A stretch of 33,105 nucleotides of DNA from CAZBJJ01 sp964492245 (GCA_964492245.1 CAZBJJ010000021.1:1-33105), one strand, 5' to 3'. Numbered from the stretch's first letter, positions 15,925 to 24,080 are shown. Notes: generated from the sequence alone by a model not told the origin. Numbers and translations: made by a program.

Positions 15925-17028
15925 ATGAAAACGTTACAGGTGCATTATTTAACCAATACCGACCCTACCAAATTTTTATTTCTTCTTTTGGGTATTGCAC
16001 TTGTCATTGCCATACTTTCCATTGTCGGAAAATTCCGCGGAAATACAACAACAAGTAAAAAACGCTCTTCTTTTTTTCCAGCCGACAAAAAAAAATCCCC
16101 TGGTTTTTGGGCCCTCCATAAGCTTAGCTATAAATATGGCTTTACCAGCGAGGAATTACATTTTTTATCCCAGACATTTGCCAGTCTAGGGGTGAGCGAC
16201 CCAGAGACCAGCCTAGCAAGCTCCATTGCGCTGGACAAATTATTCTCTAAAAAATATGAACTTATCGAAAAAGAGGCGGGCAGCGAGGGTCTTGCCGAAC
16301 AACAAAAAGCCCTGCTTTTTTCCATCAGGCAAAGTGTAGAGGCCAGCTTGAATGGAAGGGTTTCTATAACGGATAGTCGCAAAATTCCCAGTGGTTATCC
16401 GGCAAGTATTAAAGATGCCAACAATGCTCAGTATCCCACAAGACTTTTTAAATCGGCCACTGACCAACTTTTGGCAGAGACCCCCCATAGCTCGGTGGGA
16501 AGTTTAATTAAAATGCCGCGGGGAAGTCGTATTACCATCAGCTTTTATTCAAAACACAGACAGGGCTTTTTATTTGAAACAAGGGTGCTGGGATCTGGCG
16601 AACATTCGGGGGAACCGGTTATTATCCTCGAACACAGTAGCTCGATAAGCCCCCTGCCCTATAGAAAACACAAACGCCAAACAGCCCATATACAGGCCTC
16701 CTTTGCCGCCGCCCAGCTTGTTGAAACAAAGGAGGGAAAAAAGACTCGCAGACGGCTAGAGGTCATATCCTCCTTCAATTCTGGTATAATAATTGATATC
16801 TCTGCCGGAGGCTGTGCCCTTAAAACCATTGCCCCCCTTAGGGCCGGCGAATATACAAAAATTGAGTTTTCCGACAACAAAGCTCGAGGCTTGGTGGCCT
16901 TGGGGCGCATTGTGCGCACGAACAAAACAAGTGCTGTTGGGGCTATTATGCATATCCAGTTTATTAAATTGCCCATGAAAACCTCTAACACCATTCAATC
17001 GCTCGTCTATGGCTATGCCGATAATTGA
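15925..17028 (+). CDS. Membrane-anchored PilZ-domain protein (c-di-GMP receptor)
   Basis: A 367-residue protein with one N-terminal membrane segment (residues 17-36, FLFLLLGIALVIAILSIVG), a basic stretch, a helical middle region, and a C-terminal PilZ domain from about 245. The c-di-GMP-binding motifs are complete: RxxxR at R247-R251 (RKHKR) and DxSxxG at D291-S293-G296. The layout (anchor, regulatory domain, PilZ) resembles flagellar PilZ effectors such as YcgR or spirochaete PlzA in function class, not in detailed architecture. It starts 3 bp after the preceding unknown gene. It is the likely reader of the c-di-GMP made by the cyclase at 9078-10325. Confidence 0.88.
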   Translation: MKTLQVHYLTNTDPTKFLFLLLGIALVIAILSIVGKFRGNTTTSKKRSSFFPADKKKSPGFWALHKLSYKYGFTSEELHFLSQTFASLGVSDPETSLASSIALDKLFSKKYELIEKEAGSEGLAEQQKALLFSIRQSVEASLNGRVSITDSRKIPSGYPASIKDANNAQYPTRLFKSATDQLLAETPHSSVGSLIKMPRGSRITISFYSKHRQGFLFETRVLGSGEHSGEPVIILEHSSSISPLPYRKHKRQTAHIQASFAAAQLVETKEGKKTRRRLEVISSFNSGIIIDISAGGCALKTIAPLRAGEYTKIEFSDNKARGLVALGRIVRTNKTSAVGAIMHIQFIKLPMKTSNTIQSLVYGYADN

Positions 17029-17061
17029 CCTTAACCAAAGTTTATACTACATTTATATACA

Positions 17062-17325
17062 ATGAAACTTTTAGAATTGCGCAATTTAGTCCGTAAAGAT
17101 GTGCCCATTTATTACCGTCGCCATTTCACCGGAACTGCAATTTTTGCCTTTTTAGATATGCCAAAAGAGGTACCAGTGCAGTTTTCAATTGAAACCCTGC
17201 CAGCAGGCAATAAACAGGTAGATGTAAACATCCTATCCGAAACCGATTATCCTCTGGTGCCGCTTTTAAAAAGCCTAAAGGAAAGGGTTAACGAGCTGGA
17301 TAGTCTGGGAGACCTTCCCGATTAA
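17062..17325 (+). CDS. Small conserved-looking protein upstream of tsaE
   Basis: An 87-residue protein with no recognised family. It reads as a compact alpha/beta domain: MKLLELRNLVRKDVPIYY, then a beta-rich central part (TAIFAFLDMPKEVPVQFSIE, KQVDVNILS) and a terminal helix (LVPLLKSLKERVNELDSL). ATG 17062 is the only sensible start. TTGACC (17025-17030), a 17 bp spacer and TACATT (17048-17053) could be a promoter, which would make the mRNA almost leaderless; this is weak. Its stop codon overlaps the proposed ATT start of tsaE, suggesting coupled translation. Confidence 0.7.
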   Translation: MKLLELRNLVRKDVPIYYRRHFTGTAIFAFLDMPKEVPVQFSIETLPAGNKQVDVNILSETDYPLVPLLKSLKERVNELDSLGDLPD

Positions 17326-17770
17326 AATCAGCTCAAAAACTGCCCAAGAGACCGAGGATATAGGGTTTTTTATTGGGCAACATATTTCGGCCGGCTGCAT
17401 TATTGCCCTAGATGGGGCCCTAGGGGCGGGCAAGACGACCCTTACCAAGGGAATAGCCCGCGGCCTCGATATAAAAGACGAAATTACCAGCCCCACCTAT
17501 ACGATTATTAATGAATATATTGGGCGTCTGCCCCTTTACCATATCGACGCCTATCGCCTGGAAAACAGCGAAGATTTTTTAAGCACCGGGGGCGAAGATT
17601 ACCTGTATGGCAATGGACTTACGGTTATTGAATGGAGCAGCCGCATTGCGGATATTTTGCCCGCACATAGCTGCAGCATTCATATTCAAGAAAACGAGGA
17701 TGCAGTGCGCATCCTATCATTATCGGGCAAACAATTAGAGGATCTCTATCGTGATTCTTTTGGCAATTGA
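17321..17770 (+). CDS. tsaE: tRNA threonylcarbamoyladenosine biosynthesis ATPase TsaE (non-canonical ATT start)
   Basis: A 149-residue TsaE, the ATPase partner of TsaB-TsaD in making t6A37 on ANN-decoding tRNAs. Visible motifs are the Walker A loop GALGAGKTTL, SPTYTIINEY, HIDAYRL and EWSSRI, in family order and spacing. In this frame there is a stop at 17276-17278 and no ATG, GTG, TTG or CTG between it and the Walker A loop; indeed the protein has no methionine. ATT 17321 is the best start: GGGAG (17307-17311) sits nine bases upstream and the following residues (KISSKTAQETEDIG) match where TsaE normally begins. It overlaps the previous stop and, at the 3' end, tsaB by 20 bp, so translational coupling is likely. 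Confidence 0.85.
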   Translation: MKISSKTAQETEDIGFFIGQHISAGCIIALDGALGAGKTTLTKGIARGLDIKDEITSPTYTIINEYIGRLPLYHIDAYRLENSEDFLSTGGEDYLYGNGLTVIEWSSRIADILPAHSCSIHIQENEDAVRILSLSGKQLEDLYRDSFGN

Positions 17771-18440
17771 CAGTTCTAGTACCCCCGCCCAATTGGCCCT
17801 GCAAAATTCGGGAGAATTTTTTTTTAAAAGCCTTTCAGGTCGTCATAGACAAAACGAAACTCTAATGCCCAATATAGATTCCCTATTTAAAGAGCACAAT
17901 ATCTCTGCAAATAAGCTAAAAGCCGTCGCCTGTATCCGCGGCCCAGGCTCTTTTACTGGCCTGCGTATTGGCCTATCCATTGCAAAGGCGCTGGCCCTGG
18001 CCCTCGACATTCCCCTTTACACAGAAAATGGCTTAATGCTTCAGGCCTTGGAAGCGGAAAACAGGGGCCTTCCCGTCCTCTCTCTTATACCTGCCCGGGA
18101 GAAAAGCTATTACGCACTCCTTATAAAAAATGGGCAGGAACAGATAGAGCGAAAAATTTATTCAAGCCAAGAAATAATATCAATTGGCAAAAACTATGCC
18201 GAATTGCTCCTTGTCGGCGAAGGTGGCAGCACTTTTTATGATGAAGCTAAAGACGATATTTCTTTAAAACTACTCAAATATAATCCGGCTTCCAGGGTAC
18301 AAGGCCTATTACAATACTGCTATAATGCCTATGCGCTTGGACAAAAGGGGGAATCTTTGGATATTGCTCCAGAGTATATGCGAAAAAGCGAAGCAGAGGA
18401 GAGTTTAGAAAAAAATCATGGGCCTATTGCAGAAAATTAA
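17751..18440 (+). CDS. tsaB: tRNA threonylcarbamoyladenosine biosynthesis protein TsaB
   Basis: A 229-residue TsaB, the ASKHA-fold scaffold that pairs with TsaD for t6A synthesis. The N-terminus MILLAIDSSSTPAQLALQ and the segment IRGPGSFTGLRIGLSIAKAL are the family signature. GTG 17751 is the start, seven bases after AGAGGAT. It overlaps tsaE by 20 bp upstream and the HD-GYP gene by 23 bp downstream, so all three are probably co-translated. tsaD is not in the window. Confidence 0.93.
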   Translation: MILLAIDSSSTPAQLALQNSGEFFFKSLSGRHRQNETLMPNIDSLFKEHNISANKLKAVACIRGPGSFTGLRIGLSIAKALALALDIPLYTENGLMLQALEAENRGLPVLSLIPAREKSYYALLIKNGQEQIERKIYSSQEIISIGKNYAELLLVGEGGSTFYDEAKDDISLKLLKYNPASRVQGLLQYCYNAYALGQKGESLDIAPEYMRKSEAEESLEKNHGPIAEN

Positions 18441-19503
18441 AGATCTACAGGGCTACATTATCGACACTGTAGATAATCTTGAGCTTGCCAATGGCGAACT
18501 CGAGCCTATTGATAACGAGATGCTCCGCAAAGTTCCTCCCGAAGACAAACTGCGCTGTTTTCATTCGAGCCAATTCCCCTTTTTAGTTTTGGATCGTACC
18601 TTAAGAATTGTCTACGCCAATGCTTCCTGTGAGCGTCTATACCATGGGCACTATACATTGGACAATAAATATTTTACCGATGTCTTTGCCAACTCTTTGC
18701 CAATAAAAGATTTAAAATCTCTTTTTAATACAATTAAGACACCCAAGGACAGCTATTCCTGGAAGGGAATTTTTAATAGTAAGGATAGAGACTCGGGGAC
18801 CCTTATGACCCGGGCCTATCTTTTCCCTTTTTTTGCCGAAAACTGCGGAAGTCCCGATTTTTTTGCAATGCTCATCGACGATATCACCGATGAAAACCGC
18901 AAAATGCTACGCAGTGTCTATTTGAGTCTTTTAGAGGCCTCGAAGTTAAAGGACAACGACACGGGCAAGCACATACAGCGGGTAAATTTATATTCGGGCC
19001 TTATTGCCGAACATTTGTTTAAACTTAAAAAATATCAGCAAATAGACCGGGACTTTATTGAAGATATCACTTTTTTGGCCGCCATGCACGATGTGGGAAA
19101 AATAGGCACACCGGATGACATTCTCAATAAAACAGGGGAATTGGAAGATTGGGAATGGGATATTATGAAAGAACACACTAAAAATGGTGCCTATATATTA
19201 TCGACCTACCCCAACCCTATGGCGCGCGAGATTGCGCTGTATCATCATGAAAGATGGGATGGCTCGGGCTATCCCTATGGCCTACAGGGGGATATGATAC
19301 CTCTTTCGGCCCGCATTGTGGCCCTTGCCGATGTCTACGACGCATTGCGCATGAAAAGGAGCTACAAAGCGGCCGCTGGCCATAGCGAGACCCTAGCAAT
19401 GATTTGTGAAAGTGCGGGCACACATTTCGACCCCTATCTCTGCGATATCTTTCTCCAAAATGAAGGCGACATAGAGCGACTGTACGAAGAACACAGAGAC
19501 TAA
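18418..19503 (+). CDS. PAS/HD-GYP protein, probable cyclic di-GMP phosphodiesterase
   Basis: A 361-residue cytoplasmic protein. Residues about 45-160 look like a PAS-type sensor domain (FPFLVLDRTLRIVYANASCE; closing with MLIDDITDENRK). From about 165 an HD-GYP domain follows with HD at H224-D225 (HDVGKIGTPDD), HHERWDGSGYP at 276-286 and the later LADVYDAL. These are the metal ligands and GYP signature of enzymes that cleave c-di-GMP to pGpG or GMP. The start ATG 18418 lies inside the end of tsaB. It is the counterpart to the cyclase at 9078-10325 and converges on csrA 15 bp downstream. Confidence 0.9.
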   Translation: MGLLQKIKDLQGYIIDTVDNLELANGELEPIDNEMLRKVPPEDKLRCFHSSQFPFLVLDRTLRIVYANASCERLYHGHYTLDNKYFTDVFANSLPIKDLKSLFNTIKTPKDSYSWKGIFNSKDRDSGTLMTRAYLFPFFAENCGSPDFFAMLIDDITDENRKMLRSVYLSLLEASKLKDNDTGKHIQRVNLYSGLIAEHLFKLKKYQQIDRDFIEDITFLAAMHDVGKIGTPDDILNKTGELEDWEWDIMKEHTKNGAYILSTYPNPMAREIALYHHERWDGSGYPYGLQGDMIPLSARIVALADVYDALRMKRSYKAAAGHSETLAMICESAGTHFDPYLCDIFLQNEGDIERLYEEHRD

Positions 19504-19518
19504 GCGGTATTCAGGATT

Positions 19519-19752
19519 CTAACCTGCCGGTTCAGAGGGCAAATTGATATCTGGAATGGCAGACACCAGAGATTCGGCTGCGGCCTTATTTTCTTCGAGT
19601 ATAGATTGGTACACCTCTTGGCGAAAAACCTTAACATTGCGTGGAGCGTCTACGCCAATTTTAACCTGGTCGCCACGAATTTCTATAATTGATATTGATA
19701 TATCATTGCCAATTATTATTTTTTCGTTTGTTTTTCGCGAAAGAATTAGCAT
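19519..19752 (-). CDS. csrA: Carbon storage/flagellin translation regulator CsrA
   Basis: A 77-residue RNA-binding CsrA. MLILSRKTNEKIIIGNDI and the segment APRNVKVFRQEVYQSI are diagnostic, and the RNA-contact residues L4, R6 and R44 are present. The C-terminus runs about 20 residues past the core (residues 57-77), the region by which CsrA proteins of FliW-containing bacteria bind FliW. ATG 19752 is chosen by homology; it overlaps the fliW stop by 7 bp, so the two are translationally coupled. Two GGA triplets lie in its own ribosome binding region (AAGGAAGGAG just before the ATG), which could allow autoregulation. Likely targets are the flaB1, flaB2 and flaG leaders. Confidence 0.95.
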   Translation of the reverse strand: MLILSRKTNEKIIIGNDISISIIEIRGDQVKIGVDAPRNVKVFRQEVYQSILEENKAAAESLVSAIPDINLPSEPAG

Positions 19753-20195
19753 GGCTCCTTCCTTGCTGCATGTAATTCTGCTAGTATATCGTGCTTGGTC
19801 ATCCAGCGGGAATCGGCAAGAATACATTGGCGAGCAAGGCGTTTTTCGCGGTTAATTACAAGGGGGCCCTGTAAATTAGCCGTCATTGGTGCGCCATCGG
19901 CCGGAAGGGTAACAACCGCAAAAACCAAGGCGTTCTGCGGCGAAGTCAATTCAATTGTCGCCAGTTCTTCATCATCTAAATCTAATTCGTAGTCGGCCCT
20001 GAATAAAAAAGGGTTTACTAAAATAAAAGCGAGATTCTCGACATCTAAGGACTGTAGCCAATAAAATGGCTGGCGGTCGGCATCGATAAGCACAAAATCC
20101 TTGAATTTTTCAAAACCCAAAAGCCCCACTGGCAGGGTTAATTTTTGTCTTTCGTCGACCTCTACAAGCCCGTAGGCCTTTGTTTTAACCTGCAT
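19746..20195 (-). CDS. fliW: Flagellar assembly factor FliW
   Basis: A 149-residue FliW, which binds either flagellin or CsrA and so links flagellin secretion to flagellin translation. It opens MQVKTKAYGLVEVDERQKLT and carries GLLGFEKFKDFVLID and the segment FYWLQSLDVENLAFILVNPF, all typical. ATG 20195 follows GGGGAGGG. It lies 26 bp after flgL and overlaps csrA, the standard arrangement in spirochaetes and Firmicutes. Confidence 0.95.
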   Translation of the reverse strand: MQVKTKAYGLVEVDERQKLTLPVGLLGFEKFKDFVLIDADRQPFYWLQSLDVENLAFILVNPFLFRADYELDLDDEELATIELTSPQNALVFAVVTLPADGAPMTANLQGPLVINREKRLARQCILADSRWMTKHDILAELHAARKEPC

Positions 20196-20221
20196 ATTGC
20201 CCTCCCCGACAATTTATGTAT

Positions 20222-21469
20222 TTAGCGCAAATAATCCAACAGCGTTGGCTGTATAATTTTGGTTGCAGTTTGCATAGTTGCCTTGTGCGCAAAGTCGAGC
20301 ATACCCAAATTGGTTGCTGCCGTGGCAAAGTCCAAAGAAGATACTCGGGCCAAATTGGCCGTTACATCGGGTATCTCGGCATTCAAACGCTTCCAGGCAA
20401 TTTCGGCCCGCTCTGCCCTACTGCCCAGGGTGGCCAGACGGGCAGAGAGATTGTCCAGGGCCCCATCTATTCCCGCTAAGACCACACCGCCGACCGTCTC
20501 GCTATCGCCATTAAAAAGCGCATCCCGTAGGGATACGACTACATCAAAAAGGCTAGAACCGGCCACCTGGGCATCCTGATGCCAAACAGGGGCATAGGGA
20601 TCGCTGGTCTCGCGCAAAATTCCTAAATCTTTAAGTACTGTCGAAGAAGCAGCATCTTCTAGGCGAATAAGATGGGCATCGCTGCCTAAAAGGCTCAGCC
20701 CCCGAGTGCTAGGATCGATAAAGGCCTTGACTGGCGCGGGGGATTCGTTAATTTTAGCCGCAATTGCATGTACACTGTCCCCAGCTTCCAGATTAATTTC
20801 GACCCCATCCACAAAAATACTGGTGGCCTCTTTTATTTGAAAATCGCTGGCATCTATGCGCGAGGTAATATTCATTCTTTCGGCCCAGAACACCTCGCCA
20901 CCGCTTAAATCCAAGCTGGCATAGGCAGCTTCGTCTATTTCTGCATTGCGCGCCGAGCCACTGCCTTGGTAGTGTACTTTTTGAATAAGGGCCTCGCCAA
21001 ATTCCATGGACACGCCTTCTTCTATTCTAAAGGGCTCGGTATAGGCCTTGTCGCCAGCAAAAAGATGTTTGCCATCTGGACCAAGGGCATTTGCGGTTTG
21101 CACAAGCTCTTTTAACAGCTCGTTGACCTCGATTCCTATATCGCGCATTTGATCTTTATCGTAAATGCCATTTGCACCGGTTACAGCAAGTTCACGCAGT
21201 CTTTGCATTATATCCTGATTGTGGCGCATATAGCCATCGACAACCCTATAGTGATCCTGCGCATACAGAGCATTGTTTTCGAAGCGTTCAAGCCGCGCCA
21301 AATAGGATTCATAGCGCACTGCATGGGCGGCTGCAAGCGGATCGTCGCGCAGTTCATTAAAGCGGCTTTGAGTACCCATACGGTTGAGTTGGGCAGCTCG
21401 CTCACTCTCCTGCCGACGCATACGAAATTGCATATTGTCGTTGGGCATATCGGTTGAAATGCGATACAT
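20222..21469 (-). CDS. flgL: Flagellar hook-associated protein 3
   Basis: A 415-residue FlgL, one of the two junction proteins between hook and filament. The flagellin-like N-terminus (MYRISTDMPNDNMQFRMRRQ, then SRFNELRDDPLAAAHAVRYE and RLRELAVTGANGIYDKDQM) and C-terminus (ATAATNLGMLDFAHKATMQTA) are clear. The stretch between about residues 150 and 330 is the variable domain. It starts 6 bp after the flgK stop, so the two are co-transcribed and probably coupled. Confidence 0.94.
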   Translation of the reverse strand: MYRISTDMPNDNMQFRMRRQESERAAQLNRMGTQSRFNELRDDPLAAAHAVRYESYLARLERFENNALYAQDHYRVVDGYMRHNQDIMQRLRELAVTGANGIYDKDQMRDIGIEVNELLKELVQTANALGPDGKHLFAGDKAYTEPFRIEEGVSMEFGEALIQKVHYQGSGSARNAEIDEAAYASLDLSGGEVFWAERMNITSRIDASDFQIKEATSIFVDGVEINLEAGDSVHAIAAKINESPAPVKAFIDPSTRGLSLLGSDAHLIRLEDAASSTVLKDLGILRETSDPYAPVWHQDAQVAGSSLFDVVVSLRDALFNGDSETVGGVVLAGIDGALDNLSARLATLGSRAERAEIAWKRLNAEIPDVTANLARVSSLDFATAATNLGMLDFAHKATMQTATKIIQPTLLDYLR

Positions 21470-21475
21470 AATTTA

Positions 21476-23353
21476 TTAGACCCCCATTCTGTTAATAATG
21501 GTATCCAACATTGTGTTTACCGTAGTTATAAAACGGGCAGCAGCAGCATAGCCGTGTTGGAATTTAATCATCTGCGAGAGCTCTTCGTCGATATTTACCC
21601 CGCTAATACTCTGCCGCAGATCTTTAAGCTGCTTCATAATTGCCTCTTGGGTATCGAGATTTCTGCCAGCGGCCTCGCCCATAAGGGCGACATCGGCAAT
21701 TGCCTTGGCAAAATAATCGTCGAAGCTGTCTTCCTGGCCCACCATAACAGGACTATTGCGTATGCTGGCTATTGCCAGTGCGGCATCGCCATTGCCAGGA
21801 TTTGCCGGTTTGCCATTTTCGCCATAGCCGGCGGCAATGTTTGCTGTGTCCCGCATTATTGCCGGGTTAATTTCCATCCAGCCAGAGGGATTGGCCACTG
21901 GGGCCAGGGAATATTCGGCCCCACCCTCGCTTAAAGCCAGAACAGCATCGGGCTGTTCCCAATTGTAGGCGCCCTCTTCCCCGCTCTGGCGTAAAAGACC
22001 GCTGTAACCTGCTAAAAATCTTCCAGAGTCGGCCACATGCCGAATAACAAAGTCGGGATTTTCACTATTGCCAGCTGCGGTGGCCTTTAAAGACAGATGC
22101 CCGTCGCGATCGAGACGGGCGACAACCTCGGTGCCAGAATTGTTAATGCGGGCAATAATATCGTGGACAGTATCGGTGGAATAATAGGGCACCTCGACAA
22201 GGCCCTGCAAGGCGGAAAAACTCATTACCCCCTCGAGTCCGGGTTGAGCACGGGCTTCGAGGACATTGCTGCCACTTATTTTAAACACATAGCTGGAGTC
22301 GTATTCTCCATCGCCATTGCGATCGTAATTTCCCGCAATATTAGTTACAAAGGGACGTTCGACAAAAAAATCGAGGCCAGTGCTTCCATTGGCCCCCGTC
22401 CCCGGTCGGTGGGCCTCGTTCACTAAGTCCATAAAGTTTATGGTCATGGTGTCGAAGCTCTGAATTTCGCCCCTGAGTGTTTCGTCGCGCATCTCCACTA
22501 GGGCGTGTAAAGAGCCCGCCGAAAAATAGGCCCTGTCGCCGGTGTCGGCCCAGGTTATGCGCGAAAAACCATTGTTTTCTATATCGAGCTCCAGGGCGAA
22601 CTGCCGCCCTATATTTCCCTGTACCAGGACCTTGCCGGCAGTGTGGACCATAAATTCATCCGGATCCCGGCGGTCAACTTTTATATCAATAATAGAAGAA
22701 AGTTTATCGACCAATAGGTCGCGGCGGTCATAAAGATCGTTGGGGTTATCCCCCTGGGCCTTAATTTTTTGGATATCTGCATTGAGGGCAGCAATTTGCC
22801 GAGAGAGATCGTTCACCTGTCGTACCGTTCCCACGATATCCTGTTCGCTCATCTCCTGCAAATCTCGCAGGGCCTGGTAGCGACCATGAATTGTATCGAC
22901 CAAGGTCTTGCCGCGCTCCACAACCGCTTTTCGCGGAGCTGCATCGGCCGGATGTAAGGAAAGTTCCTGCCAGGCATCCCAAAAAGCATCCATGCGCCCG
23001 CGCACCGAAATATCGGCCGGCTCGTTGTGGATTCGCTCTAGCTGTAACACATAGGCATCGCGCGCCTTCCAATAGCCCTCGTTAGAGGCATTTGCCACAA
23101 TGCGATTGTCTAAAAGCTCGTCGCGCACACGCCGAATGCGCTCAATAACTACCCCCTGTCCAATTTGGCCAGGGGTCTCCTCTCTATTTAACCCGGGTAA
23201 ATAAATGGGTTCAAAGGCCGAAAACTCCACCATCTGGCGCGAATAGCCCTCGGTAGAGGCGTTGGAAATATTGTGCCCAGTGGTGCTTAAAGCCTGCTGA
23301 TGTGCACTAACTGCGCGCTTGCCAATTTCTATACCCGAAAACGTCGATTGCAT
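21476..23353 (-). CDS. flgK: Flagellar hook-associated protein 1
   Basis: A 625-residue FlgK, the hook-filament junction protein next to the hook. The N-terminus (FSGIEIGKRAVSAHQQAL, STTGHNISNASTEGYSRQ) and the C-terminus (VNIDEELSQMIKFQHGYAAA, then RFITTVNTMLDTIINRMGV) are diagnostic rod/hook-family signatures. A loop at residues 344-352 (DRNGDGEYD) fits a calcium-binding DxNxDG motif in the variable domain. It begins 19 bp after the flgN stop. Confidence 0.96.
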   Translation of the reverse strand: MQSTFSGIEIGKRAVSAHQQALSTTGHNISNASTEGYSRQMVEFSAFEPIYLPGLNREETPGQIGQGVVIERIRRVRDELLDNRIVANASNEGYWKARDAYVLQLERIHNEPADISVRGRMDAFWDAWQELSLHPADAAPRKAVVERGKTLVDTIHGRYQALRDLQEMSEQDIVGTVRQVNDLSRQIAALNADIQKIKAQGDNPNDLYDRRDLLVDKLSSIIDIKVDRRDPDEFMVHTAGKVLVQGNIGRQFALELDIENNGFSRITWADTGDRAYFSAGSLHALVEMRDETLRGEIQSFDTMTINFMDLVNEAHRPGTGANGSTGLDFFVERPFVTNIAGNYDRNGDGEYDSSYVFKISGSNVLEARAQPGLEGVMSFSALQGLVEVPYYSTDTVHDIIARINNSGTEVVARLDRDGHLSLKATAAGNSENPDFVIRHVADSGRFLAGYSGLLRQSGEEGAYNWEQPDAVLALSEGGAEYSLAPVANPSGWMEINPAIMRDTANIAAGYGENGKPANPGNGDAALAIASIRNSPVMVGQEDSFDDYFAKAIADVALMGEAAGRNLDTQEAIMKQLKDLRQSISGVNIDEELSQMIKFQHGYAAAARFITTVNTMLDTIINRMGV

Positions 23354-23372
23354 ATTATCTCCAGAACATCAA

Positions 23373-23867
23373 TTAAAAACTGCGATCCAAGACCAAGCTG
23401 GTCATATCGCTTTGGCGCGATTTGCCCCGATTTGAATACAGGCGCCCCCTCCTGTCGGGAAAGGCCACATCCAAAAAGCTGGTCAGGGTGAGCCTTGCCT
23501 GCTGAATATAGGCGGCCAGGTTATCATTTAATAATTTTACACGCAGCGCCTCAATTTTAAGTTTTCTATACAATTCCGAGAGTTCCCGCCGCTCCTGGGC
23601 AGAAAATCTCCCAATAAATTGATAAAAACTGCCAACACCTAAATTAAAGCCAAGTAAGGAGTAATTGCTACGGTGCTCTGCCTGCATACTCTGATACTCT
23701 TGGGCATAGTCATCCATACGAGCGACAAGGCTTTCAAAGCCTTCCCACTCCCGATTTAAAACCGCAGTTTTAACAATTTCCTGAGTAGCCTGAAGGCGAC
23801 AGAGTAAATCTATTTGGGAGCGCAACATTTGCCTGCATCGCATACTGTCCATAGTCTTGTCTTTCAT
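23373..23867 (-). CDS. flgN: FlgN-like export chaperone for FlgK/FlgL
   Basis: A 164-residue, almost all-helical protein directly upstream of flgK, the usual place of FlgN. It shows long amphipathic helices (QIDLLCRLQATQEIVKTAVL, FESLVARMDDYAQEYQSM, ELSELYRKLKIEALRVKLLN) and a C-terminal tail with Arg and Ser, fitting the FlgN family, which is weakly conserved in sequence. ATG 23867 is preferred because GAGG lies nine bases upstream; M6 is an alternative. The call relies on position and fold character as much as on motifs. Confidence 0.75.
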   Translation of the reverse strand: MKDKTMDSMRCRQMLRSQIDLLCRLQATQEIVKTAVLNREWEGFESLVARMDDYAQEYQSMQAEHRSNYSLLGFNLGVGSFYQFIGRFSAQERRELSELYRKLKIEALRVKLLNDNLAAYIQQARLTLTSFLDVAFPDRRGRLYSNRGKSRQSDMTSLVLDRSF

Positions 23868-23887
23868 ATCGATAATCCTCTATTACA

Positions 23888-23914
23888 CTATCGGAAAATT
23901 GAGCGAATAAATTA
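23888..23914 (-). promoter_or_regulatory. Candidate sigma-28 type promoter for flgN-flgK-flgL-fliW-csrA
   Basis: On the minus strand TAAT (23914-23911), a 15 bp spacer, and TCCGATAG (23895-23888), against the consensus TAAA-N15-GCCGATAA: 3 of 4 and 6 of 8. The predicted transcription start would fall near 23881, leaving a very short leader with GAGG almost at the 5' end, which makes the call less certain. Confidence 0.45.
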
Positions 23915-23960
23915 GGACAATTAGCGTAAAAACGAGTAAAGAAAATATCGATTCCACTTA

Positions 23961-23989
23961 TTGACTAAAAATTGATTTTTAGTCATAGT
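23961..23989 (+). promoter_or_regulatory. Candidate tRNA operon promoter overlapping a 24 bp palindrome
   Basis: TTGACT (23961-23966), 17 bp, CATAGT (23984-23989) resembles a vegetative promoter about 18 bp ahead of tRNA-His. Most of it lies in a perfect palindrome TGACTAAAAA/TTTTTAGTCA (23962-23971 and 23976-23985, spacer TTGA). The palindrome could be a protein-binding site or a weak bidirectional hairpin; no recognised operator matches. Confidence 0.45.
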
Positions 23990-24006
23990 CTTTAAAGTCA
24001 GGTTAC

Positions 24007-24080
24007 GGTGGATGTAGCTCAGTAGGTAGAGCGCCAGACTGTGGCTCTGGTGGCCGCGGGTTCAATCCCCGTCATCCACC
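24007..24080 (+). tRNA. tRNA-His (anticodon GTG)
   Basis: Cloverleaf with anticodon loop CTGTGGC. The acceptor stem has the eight pairs special to tRNA-His, including the extra G-1 (24007) opposite the discriminator C (24080). GTAGCTCAG and GGTTCAATCCC mark the D and T arms. No CCA is encoded. Confidence 0.95.

Noticed and set aside
17062..17770. A programmed frameshift fusing the 87-residue protein to TsaE
   Set aside because: No slippery sequence is evident near the junction, and an ATT start with a well-placed ribosome site is a simpler explanation.
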